A stretch of DNA of 64,000 nt from assembly GCA_963969495.1 (NCBI GenBank), contig OZ018326.1, positions 152,644,306 to 152,708,305 of the forward strand, in the 5' to 3' direction. The notes below the pieces were generated by a model, which searched no databases, was not told the DNA's origin, and saw only the letters and a program-made list of their open reading frames with translations. Positions 30,701-42,291 of the stretch are shown one piece after another. Position 1 is the first letter of the stretch. Each line of letters begins with the position of its first letter. The DNA is from Ceratothoa steindachneri. Lineage: Eukaryota; Arthropoda; Malacostraca; Isopoda; Cymothoidae. A program made the translations under genes and the position numbers.

Positions 30701-33584
30701 TGCGTACATTCAACCGTCAGCCGATTTCAACACGGGGGACTTCCGCCGCCTCGTGGCATGGTTGCCGAGGCCCTTCTCTTGCTCGGAGATCTGAAGGTAG
30801 ATACCCCCTCTGGGGAGACTACTCGATTATTAATCCCAGGGGTCAAGTCTTTGCCATCCTGATCGATGAGCTGGATATTGGTGTCCTAAATGTAGATGAG
30901 TTTATGCATCACTGCCCAACAACTGCTTCATTTTCTTGTCCTGATTTATCTTTGTGCTCTCCGGATACACAGTCTGATTTTGGGTGGGGAGTGGTTGATG
31001 ACCTCCATGGTAGTGATCACTTTCCCATTCAAATATAATTTTCTGGGCCGTTGCCGCCCGAGAGCCCGCCCCGGTGGTGCTTGGCGCGGGCGTGGTGGTC
31101 CGCATTTTAGGAAATGACTGATTTCTCTATCTCAGTTGAAGAGTTTAGGTTGGATGATGAGGTTGTTGAGTTCTTCTCCGGCAAACTCATCGCCGTGGGC
31201 CTAACTACTATTCTTAGAACGCCTGGCCGTTTTGCACGCCGACCACTCCCGTGCTGGTCAGCCGAGTGTGAGACTGCCCTCATACAGAAGCCTTATGCTT
31301 ACATGCGCTATAAGCGCCGCCCGAACGACTTCACTGTCAGTGAATTTCGTTGAGCTATAGCTAGGATCCGGTATATTTCGAAGCACTCGGGCCGCTCTTC
31401 TTGGCGGGCATACGTGTCTTCACTTAACGGGAAGACCTCTCTAGCAGATGTGTGGAAGCGAGTCAAAAGGATTCGGGGCAAGTTTTTGCAGGACCCCCCT
31501 CCCATTCTCCAGGAGAATGGGACCGCAATCTCGGACCCCACATCCGTGTCGGAATCCTTCGCGACCAATTTCTCGGCATTCTCTAGCCAGGAGGCTGCTC
31601 CGCCAGCATTCAATGCGCGTCGTGATTTTACGGAAGGCCGCCGACTGGACTTTACCTCCAGAGGCGGAGACTCCTTCAACAACAGGTTTACTATGAGTGA
31701 GTTGCGCTCCGCCCTCGCTTCGTGCGCGGACACCGCCCATGGTTCGGAAGATTTCCCGTACGCCATGCTACGACACCTGGGTGAGCGAGGCATAGCCTTT
31801 CTGTAAGATTGTTCAACAAGATCTGGGTAGAGGCTATCCTCCCAGATTCCTGGTGAATCGCTACTGTGCTCGCTTTTCGCAACCTGGGGAAAGATCACTC
31901 TACCCCGACAGTTTCTGCCCATTCTCTCTAACCTCCTGCGTGTGCAAGTTGGTGGAGAAATTAGTAATTGTTTGATTAACCTTCTTTCTGGACAGCGGAG
32001 GTCATCTGTCTTCTGCACAGTGGGGATTTCGAAGGTTCATTTCGTTCGAAGCTCGATTACGGATGCGAGTTTTATGCATCCACAGCCGAGCGTGTATTGC
32101 GTAAGGTGGACTCGATCAGCACAAAGGACCGCGCGTGCGACAGGTTCCTTCAGCACTTACCCCATTGAGAGCCTACTTGCCGATGCTGGTGAGACGCCAC
32201 TCAATGCGCCGTGCACTGTGCATTATTCGCCTGTACGCGCTAGCCCGGCGCCTTCCTCAGTCGCAACAGCTCATTGCTTTCGCAGCTGATCTCGACGGTG
32301 TCTATCCCGCCAAGAGACGCCACTCATACCCTAAACCCTTCGGATTTAGGTTCAGGAAACTCCTTCGAGAACAAGGTATAGCTCTCGGGCCGGTGGCCCC
32401 CCTGGTTCTGCCCAGGACACCACCCTGGAGTGTACCACCTTCGACCATTTGTCGCCACGCCTCTGTTCCTAAAGCCTCTACAGCGCCGGGAGTATTCCGT
32501 TTGGCCCTTTATGGAACATACTTCGTGTCATGCTGGAACCGTGCCAGTGTATACGGATGACTCCAATTCCTAAGAGGGGGTCGATTTTTACTCCGTATTC
32601 CATCTGTTTGAAGTCAGCGGGGCTCTGCCAGGCGCTGCGTATGTCTTCACGGCCGAGTTGGTTGCAATACACCACTCGGTGCGGGAGATTACGCGACGTG
32701 CCCGGTTTGGAGACTGGATTGTGATTTATATCAACTCACAAAGTGCCATGAGTGCTCTCGGGGCATTGGAATCTCTGCATACCCTGGTTCGCGATATCCG
32801 TAACGTCACGGTTTTGGCGAGTCAGGCGGATGTCGAGTGGGTTCCTAGACATATAGGAATTGCGGGGAATGAGGGCACCAAAGACCAAAGAGCCCGCGAG
32901 GACTGGTCGAACCACACCAGCGTTTCGCTCTCTTTCTCACACCGATTACATGGCAGGAATAACTTGGCAAAGAAGGTGGGAGATGGTCGAGGTGAACCTA
33001 AATATGCGTGCCATTGCGCTGCGACTTTTCCCATGGACCTACCCCCCAATGCCGCGACGGCTTCAGGCTTCTTTCTGTTGTCTCCGAATTGGACACACTC
33101 GCGGCTTGCACCGCTATGGATTTGATTGAGTGCTCGCCTGCGCCTTACTGCGACGACTGCGTTGTCCCTCAGACTGTTCTGCACATTCTTGTTGAATGTA
33201 CCAGTCTGGATGATCTTCGCGCACGTTACCTTTTCTGGTACCGGGATGAGCAGGGTGGCTACCGCTTGTCCTTTGTTTCCGGGACGGATTCGTGCACACT
33301 GACCCGTGGGACTTTGACTTTTTGTAGGAGGCTACCCTCCTACACTTTATTTTACTTTTTTGTTGTTGTTTCTTTGTAGGTCGCACGTTCCTGCGCCGGG
33401 GTGAGGCGGGCCTCCCTGCTTGTTGCTTTTCCTTTTCCCTTTTAATCGTTATTGTTCTTTTTTGTTTTATTTTACATAGTTATTTTACTGTAGCCTAGTA
33501 CTACTAGGCTGTTCTGAGTACGGCGACGTATGCCCAAGTTGGCAGTTGCCATATGGGCTCCTAAAATTAATAATAATAATAAAT
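27797..33584 (+). mobile_element. Family A copy A7, near full length, inserted in A6; RT core deleted
   Basis: It starts TGTAAGGGGCAC as the start of A4 and ends with the hairpin (33,522-33,550) and an (AAT)n tail. The flanks share CCCCCTCCC (27,788-27,796 and 33,585-33,593), a low-complexity but correctly placed target duplication. ORF1 spans about 28,150-30,160 (folded part at 29,180, diverged knuckles near 29,660-29,780), the endonuclease about 30,500-31,330 and RNase H 32,540-32,870. Between about 32,030 and 32,045 the sequence jumps from the region before RT motif A to SKLDYGCEF, so motifs A, B and C are gone (roughly 0.7 kb lost). It cannot encode an active RT. Confidence 0.9.
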
Positions 33585-35325
33585 CCCCCTCCCCATGTGT
33601 CCGTTTCCAGTAAGGCTGCACTCCTCCACCTAGTCATTAGACTAACAGGAGGCAAACCTCCTTAATGTGGTCATGAAGCTGATCCCTTAAAGAAGGACAG
33701 CACCAAATGACCATCAGCTCCTACATCCCTACCCAAGGCTTGATTTAGATGCTCCATAGAGGGACCCCCATTTCAAACGCCACCCCTCCTGCCAAAGGTT
33801 TTGAAGTGGAGGGAAGAAAAGGCTCACATAGCGAGCCCAACCTCCCTAGATAAGTCCTTAAATGCAACAGTGCCTTCAGTGCTCTATATGGCCAAAGGGC
33901 CCAGAGTTCTGCCTCGAGGATGTATATGGCCATTCCTGAGAATTCTTCACTTCAAAGAGGGTCCCCATATCTCCTCTCAGCTAGGCATGGATGGCATGCC
34001 ATATTCCTTAACTATCTTTTTGCAGGAGACCATGCTGGGTGCTTGCCCCTTTCCCACCCTCTTGGGGTATAAGGATCTTGCAACCCCACCACTACAGGAT
34101 GCTGGCTGGGTAGGAAGATGCGTGATTAATACTAAGCATGATGTCTCCACTCTTTTTTTTTTTTTTTTTTTGCTATAAATGCCTCCTTTCAGGCAGTAGC
34201 AGTGCAGCTACACATGGATAGGAGGTATACTGTTATTTCTGTGTATATTCCACCTTCTGCTGATCAATAGGCATTCATGGGGGTGACTACATTCCCATTC
34301 AATTATCATTTTCTGGGTCACTGATGCCTCAAAAACTGCCCCGGCGATGCCCCTAGCAGGCGCGGGGGTCTGTATTTCAAGAAATGACTCATTGCTTTCT
34401 CCCAGTCAAGGAGTTTAGGTTGGTAGATGACGCCGTTGAGTTATCCGGCAACCTCATCGCCGTGGCCCTAACTACTATTTCTATAACGTCTGGTCATTTT
34501 GCATGCCATTAACTTCCTTGGTGATCAACCGAGTGTGAGACTCCCTTCAAACAGAAGCGTTATGCTTACACCCGCTTTAAGCGCCGCCTGAACCTTTTCA
34601 CTGTCGCCGAATTTTGTACTTTCATCAAGCTAGGGCTAGGTTCTAGTATGTTTTGAAGCATACTCGTTGCTCTTCCTGGCCGGCATACGTGTCTTCACTC
34701 AACAGATAGAGCCCTCTCAGGACAACGGGACCTCAATCTCCGACTCTGCCTCCGAGGCAGTCATTTGCGACCGCCTTCTCCATATTTTATAGCAGAGATG
34801 ATGCTCCGCCAGCATTCAATACAGGTTGTGATGTTGCCGAAGGCCGTCGACTTGACTTTACTTCCAAAGGCAGAGAACCCTTCAATAACGGGTTTAATTG
34901 TTTTGAGTTGCGTTCCATTCTTCATTCTTGCTTGGTGCACGGACATCGCCCCTAGTCGGGACGATGTTCTGTATGCCATGCTTCGACACCTAGTTGAGCG
35001 AGGCATGGCTTTCCTGTTAGATTTGTTTTAACACTATCAGGATAAAGGGTATCTTTCTAGACTCCTGGTGAATGGCTACTGTGCTTGCTTCTCACAAACC
35101 AGGAAGATATCACTCTATCCCAGCCAGTTTCTGCCCAATCTCTCTAACCTCCTGCATGCCCAAAATGATGGAGAAATTGATAAAAGTTAGATTAGCTGAG
35201 GACTAGCGGAGGCCACCTGTCTTTTTCATATTATGGTTTCCCAAAATTCCACTCCCTATGTCAGATGCTCTGCTACGACTGGAAAATGTCGTCAGTGAGG
35301 CCTTCCTTGGTAAACACTATTGGAA
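33585..35325 (+). mobile_element. Family A copy A6, right part: ORF1 end, endonuclease, RT start
   Basis: It resumes the ORF1 sequence where 27,796 stops (GTCCGTTTCCAGTAAGGC, then CACCTAGTCATTAGACT). The endonuclease start is at 34,014-34,260 (TTTTTGCAGGAGACCATGCT). The spacer and RT start continue to CTACGACTGGAAAATGTCG at 35,274. It stops just before RT motif A, so the element is truncated at 3'. Heavily decayed. Confidence 0.8.
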
Positions 35326-35723
35326 TGGCATGACTGGTACAGACATCTGCTCCCATTGCAACCAGGAACCACAGCTCAGCCAATATTAACAACATGCCTT
35401 ACACAAGCACAACTAAATGGGATTATTTTACCAGAGTAAGTTTCCCAACCAAGTGTTTTTTACCATTGTATGGTTGCAATCAACTTTATTTGCTTTCTGT
35501 GCCACACAGCTGACAGCATATTGATAGTATTCTTATTCCATCACAGTGATATGGTTTTTACCTAATATATTTTTAAATACCATTGCATTCCCCTCATTTT
35601 CATTATTCCTATTCACTAATTTTTTCATCTGCCCATCCTCATTATTTTCCCCCGTAGTAAGTCTACTCTCATTTGATTAACTAATTTTTACTTCAATAAT
35701 TCTAAAATGATTTAACTTTCAAG
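35326..35723. other. Intron 5, right end
   Basis: AT-rich sequence; a small Cys-X2-Cys piece (CSHCNQEPQL, about 35,350) may be a LINE C-terminal scrap. The acceptor tract of exon 6 ends it. Confidence 0.4.
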
Positions 35724-35870
35724 GGAATTTTCAACTCATGGAAACCACGGCCGAGTTACCCCGCAAGAAGTGAATGACAGAACAATCTTCCTCTGCGAGA
35801 TTTGTGACAGGCGCTTCATCTGCTTCGATACCTTCAGGAAGCATCTCTTTGATCACACTGATGCCAAAAT
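35724..35870 (+). CDS. Zinc-finger gene, exon 6 (finger 6)
   Basis: The first base completes Leu from exon 5, then EFSTHGNHGRVTPQEVND and finger 6, CEICDRRFICFDTFRKH followed by LFDH (C-X2-C-X12-H-X4-H). It ends TDAK plus AT before the donor GTGAGC. The phase fits exon 5 across the 20-kb intron. The finger is canonical, including Phe and Leu positions. Confidence 0.85.
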
Positions 35871-36194
35871 GTGAGCAAGATGGAGTGTTTATGAAGAAGG
35901 GAGGGGGCTATTATGGCACTAACATATAAAGTATTTTCTTGTTGGAATAATGTGCATTGGACAGTTTCCAATAATTTCATATCAGCATATTACCTCTGTA
36001 TACACTGCTGTTAGCTCACATCAGTGCCATGTAATACAAACAATGTAGATGGTAATAAAGAACTCCTCATACACTTACTATGGCAAACCTTACCTTGGCC
36101 ACAACATATTTTCCTGAGGTGTTTTATGACTCAAAACTCAGGTGATTTATCTGTCCCACACACTCACAGTCCTTGCAATTTCTTTTTTTTTTCC
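35871..36194. other. Intron 6, left end
   Basis: AT-rich sequence with no recognised feature. Confidence 0.5.
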
Positions 36195-36395
36195 TAACAT
36201 TATGAAAACTATACCTTTTCCATTGACCGGTAGACTTCACCCCCAGAGGAAGGAACTCTTCAATGACCTGTTTTAATTGAGTGAGTGGCGTTCCGCTCTT
36301 GCTTCTTGTGTGAATGATGTCCCTGGTCTGGGACGATGTCCCATACATCATGCTTCGATACCAAGGTGAGCGATGCTTGGCCTCTCCGCCCTGGG
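36195..36395 (+). mobile_element. Family A fragment A8: start of the RT region
   Basis: About 200 bp matching the segment GGCCGCCGGCTGGACTTTAC to GAGCGAGGCATGGCC of other copies, diverged (GACCGGTAGACTTCACCCCC at 36,224; CCCATACATCATGCTTCGAT at 36,340). Confidence 0.75.
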
Positions 36396-38437
36396 GTGCC
36401 CTGTGTAGATTCTTCCACCTGGTACCTAGAGGGGCGGCACGTCATCCTGGCCTGTGGATCCCGCCCCTTACTTGATCTAGGCTTAAAAACCTGATTGCCC
36501 GTCTCATGCTGTATAAAATGAAAAATGGTCGAACTTCTGGATACATAACCCTTTAACGTCCCCAGGATGCAAGAGACCAGACTTGAAGGGTCCTGGCCGT
36601 TGGGGCGTGATTAATGGAAAGATAGGTTTTCCCTCAATAACCCCTTCCCTGTGCCAAATGGCTGATAACCCATTGCAGCTGTTTTCAGGGGTATAGATGG
36701 CGACTTATGCCCAAGTGGGTAGTCGCCAGATGGGCTACTAAAAAACCAAAAAAACCAAGGGCTATAATACTTATGGTTGGGTGGCTTTACCGCCTTGTTG
36801 GCTACCAGGCCCATGAAAAGTATAAGCTCCCGTCGTTGGGTCTGTCTAATGTCGGATCTTCAGATCCTGGATGTCTCATCAACGATTAGTACGACTTAGT
36901 AAAGGGATCCACCCTTTTGGGAGCTGCGGCCTTTTGAGACTGACCATCTAATGGGTAATTTCTGGTTGGTGTTCTGCTGCACAGGAGCGAACACCAGACA
37001 ATGTGCCTAGGGTTGGAACCATGAAAGTTCCAAAAAGCCTAGTAAGTCTCCGGTCGTGATCCTCCACACTAGGGGGCAGATGAAGCCCCCTCCCGAGGTG
37101 GACAAGGATCCGAAGGTGCCCACGCCTAAGACTGGAGCGAACACCGACTTAGTGGGATACACTCGCGATCCTAAGTCCGATCCTGGGCAACACAGAGTCC
37201 CCGAGGACTCAAGAGGACAGGAGTGCCCTCCTTCCTCTGATGAAGCCCTTGGAGAGCTCTAGGCCCCTTTTCCATTTCGGAGAAGGATCACAGGTATAGA
37301 AGAGGGTGCATTTCCCGCCCTCTCCTGAAAGTAAAATAAGAAAAAGAGCAACAGGATAGTGGTTTTTATCCTTCTGGGGTTCCGGTGGTGGAAGGAGCCT
37401 TGGCTGACTGGGCATTTTACTAGGCCTAGGATGGCATGTCCAGCTTCAGGGCACCATCTGGCTATGAGGGTAAGTCCCAACCGACTAAATGCAGTAAAGT
37501 GAGTGGAGCATTGATGTCATCAGGCCTCCTCATCGAGAGGTTCGTGCCTGCCAAATTCAAACGCTTACTCATTCGTTCTAATGTTTGGAATATGATATCC
37601 AAAGGCCATACATATGCTACACTGCCGTTAGTTCTTGCTACGGCTCTAGGTAGAGAACTGAATGTCGCCCCTTTCTTAGACGGGATCCTTTTGGTGAATA
37701 CCGCGGACCCTGCTCAGGTACCCATTGTGAGTGCCCTTTGCACACTCGACGCCTCGCATGTGCAGATGACACCACACTACCATAGACTAGTGAAAGTAGT
37801 AGTCCATGCGAGGGAAATCCATGACTCCTCCTTAGAAGACGACAGAAGTGCTGACCGACAAGGGAGTGGTCAAAGTTGAGCGTGTGATGAGAAAAGACCC
37901 AGGGGAATCTAAAACCGCCCCTACACGCTTCGTCTGGTTCGATGGTGACAAGCTCCTTCAGTCGGTAGGAGCTGGTTGGTATTGCTGCCTCGTCAAAGCA
38001 TTCCTGCTGTTGCCACATAGATGCTAACACTGCCACCGCTTCGACCATGGGAATCAAACGCAGACGTGCAAAGTCGGTTCCACCCGAAAATGGTGCAAAC
38101 TACTCAAATGCCTTAAATGATAAATCTGTACTGTGAATTGCTTCCTCGAAGCAATGTGATTCTTATCTTTTCAAGAAAAAGATCCTGGCCGTTCTCTTTG
38201 AGAGGCCAAAGAAATGGGCCTGTCGTGCCCTTGCGATCTAGGACTTCCCACGCCTCGGCTTAAAAAAAACCACCCTGTTCTTGGCCCCCTCACACCTACG
38301 AGAACGGTAGGCACTGCGCTATTGAGAACCCTTGTGTGTGTTTTACCTCCGGAACACCACCCTGGTAAAGTTGGTGGCAGCACGTTCTCGCGACCCGCCC
38401 GGCTAAAACCAGACCTCACCCACACGCGACCCCCTCA
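36396..38437 (+). mobile_element. Family A copy A9: 5' UTR-like sequence and decayed ORF1
   Basis: The 5' part resembles 26,042-26,620. ORF1 is visible from about 37,020 on; the best stretch is 37,436-37,879 (SGALMSSGLLIERFVPAKFK, then FLDGILLVNTADPAQ). Knuckle remnants lie near 38,020-38,160. It ends at about 38,437, where the sequence next to family X begins. A 3'-end hairpin with an A-rich tail (36,698-36,750) sits unexpectedly inside the 5' part. Phe/Leu content and divergence place it as a distinct subfamily. Confidence 0.65.
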
Positions 38438-38500
38438 CAAAAGGTATAAAGAAGAATTCATTTATATTTGTAACCCACATGCATATTTTGCGCACTTATT

Positions 38501-38513
38501 TATAATTCTGCTT
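38501..38513. repeat. Target-site duplication, left, of copy A10
   Basis: TATAATTCTGCTT, identical to 39,551-39,563. Confidence 0.85.
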
Positions 38514-39550
38514 GGTACCGTGCCAGTGTATACGGATGGCTCCAAGTCCCAAGAGGGGGTCGGCTTCCACGCCGTATTCCCTCTGTTTGAAGTCAGCGGG
38601 GCTCTACCAGGCGCTGCGTCTGTCTTCACGGCCGAGATTACGCGACGTGCCCGGTTCGGAGACCGGATTGTGATCTATAGCGACTCACAAAGCGCCCTGA
38701 GTGCTCTCGGGGCATTGGAATCTCCGCATCCCCTGGTTCGCGATATCCGTGACGCCACGGTTTTGGCGAGCCGGGCAGATGTCGAGATTATCTTCTGCTG
38801 GGTTGTTGGACATGTAGAAATTGCGGGGAATGAGCGCGCCGATGAGGGTGCCAAAGAGTCCGCGAGGACTCTGCGACCGGACCAGCGTTTCGCTCTTCCT
38901 CACACCGACTACATGGCAGGAATACGGGCAGCTCTTCGGACTGCTTGGCAAAGAAGATGGGAGACGGTCGAAGGGAACTTAAAGTTGCGTGCCATTGCGC
39001 CGCGACTGTTCCCATGGACCTATCCCCCAATGCCGCGGCGGCTTCAGGTTTCTTTATGTCGTCTCCGAATCGGACACACTCGTGTGACGCATCGCTATCT
39101 GATGGAGCGCTCGCCTGCGCCCTATTGCAACGACTGCGTCGTCCCCCAGACTGTTCGGCACATTCTTGTCGAATGTCCCAGTCTGGGTGATCTTCGCGCA
39201 CGATACCTGTCCCAGTACCGGGATGGGCGGGGTCGCTACCGCCTGTCCCTTGTGCTCGGGACAGATTCGTGCACATTGACTTGTGGACTTGTTGACTTCT
39301 TGGGGGAGGCCGGCCTTCTCCCTATTATTTAAGCAAGGTTTGTTTTTTGTTTTTTTCCTCTAGTTGCACGCTCCTGCGCCGGGGGGACCTCTCCCCGACG
39401 CACCAGCTTGCTTCCTTTCCCCCTTTGGTGTTTTTTTTTCTCTCTTTAATTTTATTTTAAAGTAGCCTAGAACTAGGCCAGTTTTAATACGGCGACTAAT
39501 GCCCAAGTAGGCAGTCGCCAGATGAGCTCTTAAAAAAAAATATATATATA
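38514..39550 (+). mobile_element. Family A copy A10: young 5'-truncated insertion (RNase H and 3' end)
   Basis: It starts inside the RNase H region (GTACCGTGCCAGTGTATACG) and ends with the hairpin, an A run and (TA)n. It is flanked by a 13-bp target duplication. The frame is open to the stop at 39,332: VYTDGSKSQEGVGF, IYSDSQSALSAL, GHVEIAGNERADEGAK and the CCHC YCNDCVVPQTVRHILVEC. Ten codons (LVAIHHSVRE) are missing after TAE, and the motif reads WVVGHVE instead of WVPGHVG. The sequence is very close to A4 and A1. Confidence 0.92.
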
Positions 39551-39563
39551 TATAATTCTGCTT
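39551..39563. repeat. Target-site duplication, right, of copy A10
   Basis: TATAATTCTGCTT after the (TA)n tail. Confidence 0.85.
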
Positions 39564-39655
39564 TATGCTTTCAGGTTCCTCATGTGATGTGCATCTTCTA
39601 AGCTGCTCCTGCGTTGATCATAAGAGGCTTCCAAATATTTCCACAAGCAGTAACA

Positions 39656-40540
39656 ATGCCTCGAGAGTGCAAAAATCATCCAGATAAATTCTGCTATGTA
39701 TGTGGGCATTTTACAACAAAATCTCAACAACGTACTATCACAAATGATATAAAGAAAATGTACAAACTCTACTTCGGTTGCCCTCTGGGTGACCAAGATA
39801 AAGCATGGGCACCACACCAAATTTGTACTTTCTGCTCTAATGGATTACCTGACTGGATTAACAAAAAGAAAGCTTCAATGCCCTTCGCTGTTCCTATGAT
39901 ATGGAGAGAGTCCAGAGATCATCTCGAAGATTGCTATTTATCCAACCATGGAGTCGGCGTGCAGACCAGTTCCACATGATGTTTCTTTGCCAATTCCAGT
40001 TCCACCTGATGATTGCCTCGTACCTAATGATATCAGTGATGATAGCAGTACTGAAGGTGCATGCGCATTAGATGCAGATGTTGAATATGACGATGCTAAC
40101 TCTGAGCCAAAGTTATTTACTCAGGAAGATTTGAATAATCTTGTGAGAGATCTGTCACTGTCAAAGAAAAAAACAGAACTTCTAGCATCTCGACTACAGG
40201 AAAAATTCTTACTCAAGAAAAATGTACATGTGAGTTACTTTAGAAAGCGTAATTGTGATTTAACTTCATTCTTCACAGTTAATGGACCTCTCTGCTACTG
40301 CCATGATATAAATGGATTGTTTTAAGCCTTGTCACAGACATATGAGGCGTCTCTTTATTGATGCTTCTAAGACAGGTCTGAAAGCTGTCCTCTTGCACAA
40401 TGGCAATGTAAAGCCTTCCATTCTTATTGTCCATTCTGTCCACCTTAAGGAGACATATGACAATATGGATATTCTTCTTAAAGCCATAAACTACCAAGCC
40501 CATCTGTGGTACATTTGTGGTGATCTAAAAGTCATAGGCA
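39656..40540 (+). pseudogene. Family X gene, N-terminal part (repeated arthropod gene of unknown function), frameshifted
   Basis: It starts MPRECKNHPDKFCYVCGHF, with a second Cys/His cluster (WAPHQICTFCSNGL), giving a likely zinc-binding N-terminal domain of about 90 residues. After a frame change near 39,950 it reads RPVPHDVSLPIPVPPDD, an acidic stretch, and LFTQEDLNNLVRDLSLSKKK. After another change near 40,320 it reads RRLFIDASKTGLKAVLLHNG and WYICGDLKVIG. I recognise this as a recurrent uncharacterised family of invertebrate genomes but know no assigned function. The spaced acidic residues (FIDAS, CGDLK, later DEQSERF) could be a DDE-like core; this is a guess. The Y element interrupts it exactly after GDLKVIG. 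Confidence 0.65.
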
Positions 40541-41760
40541 TTAGGGTGGTCCCCTCCCCCCCTTTTTATAGTTTTTTATCTCCACATGCCTGATTGTATT
40601 ACCACATTGAACAGTAGGTCACATACTCAATTTCATCAAAATCGAACAATATTTACTGGTCGCTATATGGATCTTAACTTATTAGTCTGCTGGTAAATTA
40701 ATTTTTAGGATAGAAATGAACAGCCTTTGCAAATACTAATTTATTTGAAACAGATCTTGGTGTTGAAGGACAATTTTTAAAAAAATCTTTATATTAAAGT
40801 GAAAAGAAAATAGTTAAATGGCAAATGATTTCTTTTTGACACAAATTATAACTAAAATTGCTGATTAAACATTGATCCTTCTGAGCATGAAGGAAAATTT
40901 TTATGATGTTTTGCCACAAGTCTGAGAAGCAACTGTTTCTGTTCTTCATCTTTTGTTAGAGATGCATTATACTATTTGATAAGTGCAATGCCTCTTTCTG
41001 CTGGATCGTTAACAACCATTAAGTTGATCGCTCGACGTTGAAATTCTTGAAAGCACGTATTCTCTTCCCAAGAACTTGGGTTAGTCTTCAAGAATGTATT
41101 CTCTGCAAACTTGTATCCATCTTTCATTAAGACACTGAAGATTAGCTTATTTTTTTTAGTTACCAGTTCATGCAAGTCCAAATCCTCGATGTTTTTTGTA
41201 AGATTCAATCGGCGAACAACTTTGGTGTTTTCATTACTTTGGAGATTGGAGACCATCTTCTGTTTGGTCTCAGCATTAATTCTATGATCGAAAAATGCAA
41301 GACAAACAAAATGTTCTCCAAGATAGCAAAGGTGTCTGTGAAGGGCTGTGGTTGCGTCTTTAGATATTGTCTGATTTGGGTACTTTTGCAAAGTTTTAAG
41401 AAGCAGAATGTCATTTAAAGGAGCATTATTTCCAAAATGGGCTTCATTCCCAAAACGCGAGTAGACCAAAGCAATAATATTGGCTTTTTCACGTTCCGTT
41501 AGTTTCAGTTGATGCTTAAACAAGTATATTTTCAGGACATATATAGCCTTCGCCATCCAGCGTGTATGATGAGTCGCTCCTGGGGCTCTTAATGTAACTT
41601 ATGTCTTATCAATGCCCCCAAGAAAGATGAGACTGAGTCGCAGCAATTCATAATCGTCACGCAACTGACGAGATTTCAAAGCTTCCTGAAAATATGGGAC
41701 CATTTCTCCTCGAAGATTTTGCATTACTGGATTGACGAATAAACTGCTATCCGTCTCAAA
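40541..41760 (-). mobile_element. Family Y element, copy Y1, 5'-truncated, inside family X
   Basis: The plus-strand left end is TTAGGGTGGT at 40,541, directly at the point where the X reading frame is cut. The coding part lies on the minus strand (40,852 to about 41,760). The right end shows no inverted TTAGGGTG; X resumes at about 41,762 with a piece missing, so a deletion probably removed the distal end of Y1 and the middle of X. Copy Y2 at the right edge has the same end motif at the same distance from the coding landmark. Confidence 0.65.
40852..41760 (-). pseudogene. Family Y gene of unknown function, two in-frame stops
   Basis: The minus strand reads LRDDYELLRLSLIFLGG, then a TAA, APGATHHTRWMAKAIYVLKI, an uninterrupted stretch of about 190 codons (40,972-41,556), VVNDPAERGIALIK, a TAG, and SLTKDEEQKQLLLRLVAKHH. 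Apart from the two stops, one frame covers all of it. I know similar sequences only as uncharacterised repeated genes in arthropods. No domain can be named. Mainly helical, no signal peptide or membrane segment seen. Its presence in at least two copies with a common terminal motif argues for a mobile-element protein. Confidence 0.65.
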
Positions 41761-41761
41761 A

Positions 41762-42291
41762 AAACTAAGTCTAATGAAAAACTTTGTGAAAGCAATGGCT
41801 AAGGACAATTCTCAGGGATTCCATTATTTGTGCAAAAAATTTCCACAACTGAGCGCGGCAAAACTAAAAGAAGGCATATTTGTGGGACCACAAATCAGGG
41901 AGGTTTTAGCAGACCCTGACTTTGAGAAGACCCTCACTCCTCTTGAACTAAACGTATGGCTAGTCTTTAAGTGGTTATGTGCAAACTTTCTGGGCATCAA
42001 CAAGTCACATACAGAGATGGTGTGGAAAACCTTCTTCAATCTTATAAAGAAATGGGATGCCATATGTCACTTAAAATCCACTTCCTGCATTTGCACCTAG
42101 ACTTTTTCCCAGAAAATCTTGGAGCCGTAAGTGACGAGCAAAGTGAACGTTTCTACCAGGATATCAAGACCATGGAAACTCGCTATCAAGAATTTTGGAA
42201 TGAGAGCATGATGGGAGATCATGGTTGGATGTTGTATCGTGATAATCCTAAGGAAAAATTCAAACGCAAATCCCATGCACAATGTTTATGA
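41762..42291 (+). pseudogene. Family X gene, C-terminal part
   Basis: It reads KLSLMKNFVKAMAKDNSQGF, HYLCKKFPQLSAAKLKEGIF, VGPQIREVLADPDFEKTLTP; after a frame change near 42,010 it reads YRDGVENLLQSYKEMGCHMS, FFPENLGAVSDEQSERFYQD and GDHGWMLYRD, ending at TGA near 42,291. This is the C-terminal half of the same family as 39,656-40,540. About 100 residues between the two halves are absent, replaced by Y1. Confidence 0.65.
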
